The position numbers were made by a program, and so were the translations under genes. DNA of 64,000 nucleotides. It comes from Polytrichum commune (lineage: Eukaryota > Streptophyta > Polytrichopsida > Polytrichales > Polytrichaceae). Below the pieces are notes generated by a model. That model had not been told where the DNA came from. It made no database searches and worked only from the letters and a program-made list of their open reading frames with translations. This document shows, piece after piece, positions 57,340 to 64,000 of the stretch (its first letter is position 1; the number at the start of each line of letters is the position of its first letter). Where the stretch lies: contig OX485804.1 in the NCBI GenBank assembly GCA_950295325.1, positions 17,236,001 to 17,300,000 of the forward strand, given 5' to 3'.

Positions 57340-58060
57340 ACTTATTTGTTTATTTTTTAAACGCATCGGCAATTCGGTGAGGCCTGGCCTTTGTTTATAC
57401 GTAACTGTGGATGTGTTTCCTTCCTCTCCTGTTCGGTCCGGTGGCTTCTGGTTCCTTCTGTGACTCGAAATCGCAGATTCCCACGTAAGGTATAGGCGAG
57501 AGTCGATGTTTGAGGTTTTTCTTGTTTTCGTGCTTAGCATGCTGTTTCCACGTGATTGCATCTCTCTAATTCGACCGCCAATTTTTTTTACAAATGCATC
57601 AGCAAATCGTGGCGTAACTTCGGTGAAACTACAGTGTCGTAACTTCGGTGAAACTACAGTGTCGTTTCTTTCCCCTCTTGTTAGGTCCGGCTGCTGGTTT
57701 TTGTTTGTGGCTCGAAAACGCAGATTACAACTTAAGGTGTACCCGAGAGTCGCTGTATGAGGTTTTTCTTCTTGTCCGTGCTTATTAGTATGCTATTTGC
57801 GCGCAATTGCATCCCTCTAATTCGAGCGCCATTTTTTTCCAAATGCATCAGTAATTGGTGGCGATACTTGGTGAGGCCTGGCCTTTGTTTGCCCGTAAAC
57901 TGTAGTTTCGCTTCCTTCCTTTCTTGTTCCGTCCGGTTAGTGGCTCGATAACGCAGAGTGCAACTGCAGGTGTATCCGAAAGTCTTTTGAGGTTTTTCTC
58001 TTTTTTTGCGTCTCTATTTTGCTGTTTGCACGCGATCGCGTCTCTCCTTCGTGCCTTGTT
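57340..58060 (+). repeat. Tandem array, unit about 230-250 bp, in the REF/SRPP-like leader
   Basis: GAGGTTTTTCT recurs at 57512, 57759 and 57989. Between them GAGGCCTGGCCTTTGTTT, GGCTCGAWAACGCAGA and AAATGCATCAG-type blocks recur. A second, smaller direct duplication (GTAACTTCGGTGAAACTACA, 25 bp) sits at about 57614-57663. Confidence 0.8.
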
Positions 58061-59076
58061 GTAAATATAGCTCCAGTAGGAGGTACCTTGATGAGCAAGG
58101 TTTGAGGAGAATGTAATTGGAAGGCGGGGACTTGAGTAGCAGGCCGCTTTTCACAACTTCCAGTGCTGGTTTTGTTGCGTGTGACGTGGTCGTGTTCCGA
58201 GAATGCAACTTTTCTTGGGTCAAAGATTTTACAATTCGTTGTAAGGTGCGAGGATGGAAAATTCCACAAATTGTTGCAAATTATTGTACGAGACCTGGCT
58301 TTTCGTCTCGTCCTTTGTGCCTGCTGTTTCGAGCTCACATTTTCGCTTGCGTCTCGAGGACGCTCCTCAGGAACGAAGTCTCGGCCTGTTGTATCTTTGG
58401 AAGCTCCGTGAATTTATCTCAGCCAAGCTCTTCAACCCTACAGTGCATTTTTTGGATATCAAATTTCACTTGTCCGAATATCTCATATAGTGGGAAAACA
58501 GAGGAGAGTATGTCGTGGATAGAACCTACCTTGAGATGTCTCTTTCTGCAGTAGTTCCTGACCTTTCTACCTTTATACTGTTTTTGATGACGGAGCTTCT
58601 GCATGCAAAGTTGTTAAAAAAGCTGGTCGTGGTTCTTTTTTCTCGCTTACGTCAGTGTGCTTGCTGAACAAGGTAGTCCTTAAATTGTGACTTCAAGTAC
58701 CTTGGCAAGATTTCTTCATGAGCGAGATATTAGAATGTGGCAATGGTTTCTGGACAGTGATCCTGGTTGAAAATTCTGGTAGATCACATTTTGGATGAAA
58801 GATTGGAAGTGCTTAAAACGATAGATAGGAAACACGTTCTTGCCACAATCTTCACCGCGTCTTCTTGCTTTAAAACGAAAATATAGGTTTGAGGCTAGTC
58901 TTGTTTTTCTTTAAAGTAAGGGATTTTATCATTTGAGTTCAAGTATCCTTTCGAGGAGATAACACTTTGGCCTGGAATATAGTTCACTATGCCTTTCTGA
59001 TGAAGTGTAAATGTTTGTACAGAAAGGAATCGACCGAGAATCTTTTCCCTGTCCAGATCCTGCGAAATGCGTTGTC

Positions 59077-60728
59077 ATGGAGAATGCGGCTAAGGACAAA
59101 CTGTCTACTAGCGAAACAGAACCATGCACCTCGTCGAAGCATGAAGAAGTATATAGATGGCATTACCCTGTTGTTAATGGATTGTTCTTGGGATGTTTTA
59201 CACGCAGATTTTGTTAATACAAAATCAATCTTTGTTTCTATGCAGAATTTTGCAAGTATGTAACTGCCAGACTTGACAAGTCTAGTTTGTGGCCAAGGTG
59301 CCCCATGTGCTAGAATTTAATGTCAAGTGTTTGGCAGAGTGCGCAGGGTAGTTGCAGTATGGGATCAGACCAGCCAAAATTTCTAGAAGGAATTGGGTCA
59401 AGCGTAGTGTCACTTACGTACTATACTCTTCGAAAGAGTAGGCAGTTGCCTTGTCTTGTGGGACCTGTGATTGCTGTTGTCGAAGACATTGTGGGCCCAC
59501 ACTTACAGCCTTTGGCTACCAGCGTGGAGAATCGCAGCATTTACTATCTCTCCCTTGCTGATGAACAGGTGTGTTTTCTTCAAACCCATTTCGAGTATTT
59601 CTTCACACCTCTACAAATTTCTCCTTTGGACTTGATATACTTCTCTTTTCAGAGCCCATGGAAGTTCAGGTCATTCTTGCCGAGTTTTTGATTTTGTTCA
59701 CGTTGTTATTTCACCAATACATATGTTTCTCATTAGAGGAACGCACATGCGCCATTGTTATTGGCTTCAAACTTTGCCCGATGGTTTTGTTCGGGCTTTG
59801 GGATTTCTGTTTCATATGGCTGTAATGTTTCTATTTCTAGATTATATAGTTCTGTAGAGTTGCCATTTATGAGATTTTTTTTGTCCTGCAGTTATTTGCA
59901 ATAGGTGGTGTGGTGGAGAAAAACGTACCTCTTGTGCCCACATTAGTCAAGAATGCTAAAGGCTTTCACAGTTATTTGGAGCAAGCTGCAACAAAATTAT
60001 TTACTGCCTATGGCCGGGTTCGTGGGCGTGGGGTCATTGGTGCGGCTGCGGATACATGGGTCGATTATGAGAGCCTTGTGAAGTCGAAGTCTGTTCGAGC
60101 TCTTAAGCTTGCAGAAAATATACCTTTGTTGAATGTATTGGTTCCAATTTTCCAGGCAGTTGGTGCTCCTATTGGGTTAGCTGTCTCAGACTGGCTTGTC
60201 AAAAGGAGTGAGATTCACGACAAGCATCTAGTTCTCCAAGAGGGTTGTTTGCTGCCTGATAAAAATGTGTCAAAGGTTGGTGAGGATGAGAAGCATCTCT
60301 TGGTTATTCACAGTGAGGCAGAGTTTCGCTCATCTACGAACCATGAAGACCATGGCGAAGATGAGAAACATCTCTTTGTTGCCAATACTGCAGCAGTAGA
60401 CAATCACCCATCTGTACATAGTCAAGGAACTGGGGACCAGGAAATTAATGCTGTGAACGATCAACAGCAGATGCCTTCACAAAGTTCTTCCGAGGGCCCA
60501 AAGGAAAGTGCTTCTTTAGATGCAGTTGAACCTCAGAAGGCCACATTCATCCAAGGCGCAGGGACCTCGACTGCGCAAATAGTTGTCCCTCTTGCAGACT
60601 CTGATGAAGATTCCGATGATGAGCTTTCCGCCTTGTTTCATGCTGGTTGGAGCATAGGAAAGGTTGCTGCTGCACAAGTGGCAGCAAGAAAGATAACTAC
60701 TCTTGCCAAGAAAAGTCATAGAAAGTGA
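59077..60728 (+). CDS. REF/SRPP-like (lipid-droplet-associated) protein with long acidic C-terminus, 379 aa
   Basis: Exons 59077-59148 (24 codons), 59338-59568 (77) and 59892-60728 (278 plus TGA), all phase 0. The order fits the REF/SRPP family: a Ser/Glu-rich start, FLEGIGSSVVSLTYYTLRKS, GPVIAVVEDIVGPHLQP, then a helical segment with EKNVPLVPTLVKNAKG, and NIPLLNVLVPIFQAVGAP near residues 170-190. Family members coat lipid droplets or rubber particles and are linked to stress responses. After about residue 215 comes an extension of some 165 residues, rich in E, D, S, H and Q, with the duplicated word GEDEKHL(L/F)V and an acidic SDEDSDDE before a basic, Ala-rich C-terminus (KVAAAQVAARKITTLAKKSH). 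Such a tail is not usual for the family. The acceptor of exon 2 is uncertain (59338 or 59347), and an in-frame upstream start at 59011 is possible. Confidence 0.7.
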
Positions 60729-62310
60729 GGGCACTGAGTCTTTGGCCAGTTTTACATGCTCTGGCATAACTAAGCTCTAAAAACCTTCATACCTCAAGTG
60801 ACAAGAAAGTCTCTCCATCAAAGTTCAGTGTATAAATGGAACATTCTTAAACTTTCCAGAATGATGGCGCAACATTATCTTGATGAGAAGATCGACATCA
60901 TGTACTCATGGAGCGAGCTCAGCTCCTATAATTTTTTCCCTGAGGGCATTATGTTCACTCATACATGTGGCATTTTCTAGTCATGCCATCATCATAGTGT
61001 ATCATCTTCAAGTTGACAAGATGAGTGAAGTTCTTTTAATGTTTAGGGGTTCCAAAAATCAGTTCTTAATTTCAGGTACAAGTTTAGCACAGGATGAAAT
61101 TTCCAGCTGTTTATATAGCTTTTCAAGTTTGTCTTGAAAATGATCAAGTTGTACATACATTATACTTTATGAATTAGACTAACACGTCTAGTGCTTCCAA
61201 ATCACAGTTGGTCACTCACCTTACTCTCTTTCTGCTTTTGAAACTGCCTCTACTGTAGTCTAGTGTTCAACACAACGTCAATATTCCCAGCTATGTTGTC
61301 ATGGTTGGAAGGAATAAAAGGTCTGTTAATCAATGTGATAGCAGGTATCATCAGCCCTCCAATTTCTGGTGGGCTTTTCCTCATGGCTGCTTCAATTACA
61401 AATGAATTGAAGTACCTTTGCTCATTTGTCTTCTGAAAACTCTCTGTGTGGAAACTGCTCTGGGTTCTGTGGAAGATGGTGACAGACCATCACAGGTCGA
61501 GATGCAATTGAGACTTGCCATTGGAGTTTGACCCCGCATAAGGTAGAAGTACCCAATCCTGCCACTTATTTTTCTGTTCCAAAATGGCCAGCTACATACT
61601 TGTGAATGAATCATAATGTTTGTATTCTAAGGATCACAAATGCAGCTTATTGGTTGACAGAAAAAAAGTCAGTGCTCGACACTATTTGCTGTTGAAGGGG
61701 GGGGGGGGGGGGGGTGGAGCATATAAGCACTTTATATCATCAAGAAACATAGCCTTTCATAAATTTGACGAAATCAATTGCTTAACCTACTTATGGATTT
61801 TTCTGATCAATAAAATTTTGTGGGGAACACATTAAGGGTCTCAAGTGCTCGAAGTGTCCATTGTAGGCCCTTCTACCTTTGTGAAGCCTATGTATGTGTC
61901 TTGAGGGGAAGGTGCTCTTACGGTAATTGACATTGAGATGGAGCGTGTGACCAACTTCAATGGAATCCTCTCCAATATGTAGCTTATGTACGATGGTCTC
62001 TGTATTAGTGTAAATTAATTTGGCATTTGTTTTTTGCTAGTTGGCTATCTCAAATTTCAATAGAAGAATATTTTGTGAAAGAATGTGTCTTTCCTTGGTA
62101 AAGAATCAATGAAATTGGCAAACCTACTATTATTACTTCTAAATGAATGAATGTGACATTCTTTCCGAGTAATGTAGTGGAATAGGAATCTTGTGATGAT
62201 AGTGAGTGCCACTTTGGCCTTCGTCAAAAGCTGAAAAACCATACAATGCTAACCATTCCTTCTTGGCAATCATAGAAAAGGGGAATAAGTGTTTGAATTA
62301 AAGCAATATA
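60729..62310. other. 3' UTR of the REF/SRPP-like gene, then intergenic DNA
   Basis: The first 300-500 bases are probable 3' UTR. A G homopolymer lies at 61698-61714. No further gene is recognised. Confidence 0.45.
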
Positions 62311-62317
62311 ACACAAC

Positions 62318-62923
62318 TTGGTACGCAATCTTTTAATTGCTAATTGTTTTAAAGCTCTTTTGAAAACCAAATGCAATTTCGACAACAACAATGACATGTT
62401 GCTTTTGAACACCAACCCTGATTTTACATGTACACATACCCATAGTGATACCCAGGTTGATCCTACAAATCCTCACCATATTGTTGCTACCCATAAGCAT
62501 AATGAGCCCCCTTTTATATTAGAGATGTTTAGAGCTCAAAGAAATGAGCCCTCTCATTGGTGGAGAGCTTGTAATTCAGACTTGTTCACTAAGTTCATGT
62601 TACATTTGAGCTCTCAACTTGAGAACTCAAACATTTCATTGGGCTCACAACATGTAGAGGGTGTGTTAAAGGATCCTTTGCAGTGTGACTACGACAAACT
62701 CTTTGTCAAAATCTTCAGCTACTTCGTGGAGCTCGGTGATGAATGTCAAGAGTTTGGGCTCTTATTTTCGAGTTCCAAGCCAATGGCCTTCCACGCATTC
62801 TTTGGCTTGCCATCAATTACGCTTTGTTTGTATCCATTACTATTAGAATTTCACTTTGACCATGGCCACTTTACACTTGCCCAAACTATTGAGAGCTCGA
62901 GGACTGGCCAAGCTTTGACTTAG
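62318..62923 (+). CDS. Unidentified open reading frame of 201 codons ending inside a MITE
   Basis: The frame opens at a non-standard or internal position and stays open to a TAG at 62921-62923. That TAG is made from the target site and first base of the MITE at 62923. The product has no recognised domain; it has a His/Asn-rich start and a hydrophobic C-terminal part. The last 60 bp belong to a repeat also found at 30938. It may be a transposon-derived relic rather than a gene; confidence is low. Confidence 0.25.
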   Translation: MVRNLLIANCFKALLKTKCNFDNNNDMLLLNTNPDFTCTHTHSDTQVDPTNPHHIVATHKHNEPPFILEMFRAQRNEPSHWWRACNSDLFTKFMLHLSSQLENSNISLGSQHVEGVLKDPLQCDYDKLFVKIFSYFVELGDECQEFGLLFSSSKPMAFHAFFGLPSITLCLYPLLLEFHFDHGHFTLAQTIESSRTGQALT

Positions 62924-63308
62924 GGCCGGTTCACACTATGGCCAAACTTCGAGAGGAGAAGCGTTTGGACCAATGAAAATGTAGAAATGTCCAAAGTCCG
63001 TCCTCTCGGCCTTAACACTAGAGGCCGAAGTCCAAAGGACATCGCCCCCAAAAGAGCTTAAGTGGCAGCACTTTTAGGAAGTTATGGTGCCAAGAGTTCG
63101 GCCTCTCGAGCAAAGTTTGGGTTGAGCAAAATGCTCGACCCAAACTTCCGTCGAGAGGCCAAACTTTTTTTCATTAAAATATTCAAAATCTGACAGTAGA
63201 TTATTTTAATATATTATTTCAGCCCAAAGGCTTCTCCTCTCGACATAGTTTGGTCCAGAAAAGTGACGCTTCTCCTCTCGACTTGGGCATAGTGTGAACC
63301 GGCCCTTA
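62920..63308. mobile_element. Tourist-like MITE with perfect TTA target duplication, 383 bp
   Basis: TTA at 62920-62922 and 63306-63308. The terminal repeats GGGCCGGTTCACACTATG and CATAGTGTGAACCGGCCC are perfect. The interior contains several inverted pairs around CGAGAGG / CCTCTCG, so the element can fold extensively. Non-coding. Confidence 0.92.
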
Positions 63309-63389
63309 GTAGCTTGAGCTTTGGATGAAAGCATGTCATATCCAAATATCAAACTCCCGAAGATTGCAAATTGCAATCCTCAATTAGAG

Positions 63390-63664
63390 ACGTAACCGGT
63401 TGGCCGCTTTGTTTCGCCCAGGTGGCACTACACGATTGGCTCTGAGCACACAGGTTTGCAGACGATAACCTCGACATCCCAGCCGGTTATGATCTAAATC
63501 GGATATAGACAGATTACATAATCACTTAAAGCCGGTTATGAGCAATTTCAAACGAATATGAGAACTATTCTGACACGTGGCATTTTAAGGATGCTCAAAT
63601 TTCAACAGGTGACCCACTGTTTAGGTCACCTGCGCGGCTCAACAAAGCGACCAATTGGTTACGT
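63390..63664. repeat. Inverted repeat with 31-bp arms and a smaller hairpin inside
   Basis: ACGTAACCGGTTGGCCGCTT (63390) pairs with AAGCGACCAATTGGTTACGT (ending 63664). Inside, CAGGTGACC..GGTCACCTG forms a perfect 9-bp stem at 63606-63632. GCCGGTTATGA occurs twice in direct order. Confidence 0.75.
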
Positions 63665-63667
63665 CCG

Positions 63668-63791
63668 GTAATCGTTTTATTGGAAAGGTTATCGGTGCAG
63701 AACAAGTTATGTCCAGCTGGCTCGCCCTCGCGGGCTCGCCACCTTGACAGAACCAGTTCTGCACCGATAACCTTTCCAATAAAACGATTAC
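63668..63791. repeat. Perfect 36-bp inverted repeat, 52-bp loop
   Basis: GTAATCGTTTTATTGGAAAG (63668) and its continuation to 63703 pair without mismatch with 63756-63791 (GTTCTGCACCGATAACCTTT onward). The loop is GC-rich (CTGGCTCGCCCTCGCGGGCT). Confidence 0.92.
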
Positions 63792-64000
63792 CTAATACGT
63801 AGTGTGAAGGGGGGCCTCATGTATGTGAGCTTAGAACAGAGATGTTGTAAAGTGGTCAAAATCTTCTGAAATGCAGCATGTCCCTTTATTTTAGAATGCA
63901 AATATAGGAGGGTCATAACTGTATGGATAATTGGTTCCAAATTAGGTTCATGTACCTCACTGTTGACATTCCTTCACAAGAGTCAACTTTGTACGGAACA

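Noticed and set aside
58117-58554. 145-codon open frame upstream of the REF/SRPP-like gene
   Set aside because: Cys/Phe/Ser-rich with no domain, overlapped by other frames, and located in leader DNA next to the tandem array; composition explains it.
59244-59255. Mini-exon AATTTTGCAA between REF/SRPP exons 1 and 2
   Set aside because: It would break the frame into exon 2 at either acceptor; direct joining of 59148 to 59338 keeps phase 0.

Overview
This window looks like nuclear DNA of a land plant. It holds a 12-exon calcineurin-B-like-interacting protein kinase (CIPK), short GT-AG introns, a REF/SRPP-like lipid-droplet protein, AT-rich intergenic DNA, and very many Tourist-like MITEs with TTA/TAA target duplications. 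Only five convincing genes occupy 64 kb. The species cannot be named from the sequence alone; nothing in it excludes a non-flowering land plant.

Genes, left to right. (1) + strand, 4892-8142: a complete CIPK of 442 aa, the kinase arm of the CBL-CIPK calcium signalling module, with a long leader carrying a 160-bp tandem duplication. (2) - strand, 15043-12308: a mitochondrial p32/MAM33-type acidic matrix protein of 251 aa in three exons, with MITEs in both introns. (3) + strand, 20716-22847: a 188-aa conserved-looking protein of unknown function with a C-terminal Cys/His zinc-binding motif. (4) - strand, 33428-27193: a complete ER-type TPR-DnaJ co-chaperone (P58IPK/DNAJC3) in ten exons. Its small last exon is separated from the J-domain exon by an intron carrying two MITEs. 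(5) + strand, 59077-60728: a REF/SRPP-like protein with an unusually long acidic tail, behind a leader region containing a roughly 240-bp tandem array. Each gene seems to stand alone; they do not form a pathway.

The rest is repeats. I sorted the small transposons by eye into families. A has ends GGGCCACTTCACAC and TTA target sites. B has ends GGGTGAGTTTCC and TAA sites. C is a roughly 380-bp element with ends AAGGTAGA and TCTACCTT. D is hAT-like, with CACGGGGAGGTCACTCC ends and 8-bp target duplications. A further pair has ends like GGGCCGGTTCACACTAT. They are nested: B in C twice, another Tourist-like element in C, C in A, a 150-bp element in A, and D inside a decayed LINE. This gives a readable relative chronology.

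The most striking structure is at 41997-44651: two nearly identical 1.17-kb LTRs face each other in inverted orientation around a short, partly duplicated gag start, with no visible target duplication. It forms a 2.65-kb palindrome with arms of about 1.27 kb. Upstream of it lie two blocks of a 42-bp minisatellite that bracket a possible hAT transposase remnant. Several other long hairpins (26086-26262, 38591-38761, 48891-49026, 63390-63791) are candidate sources of double-stranded or small RNA.
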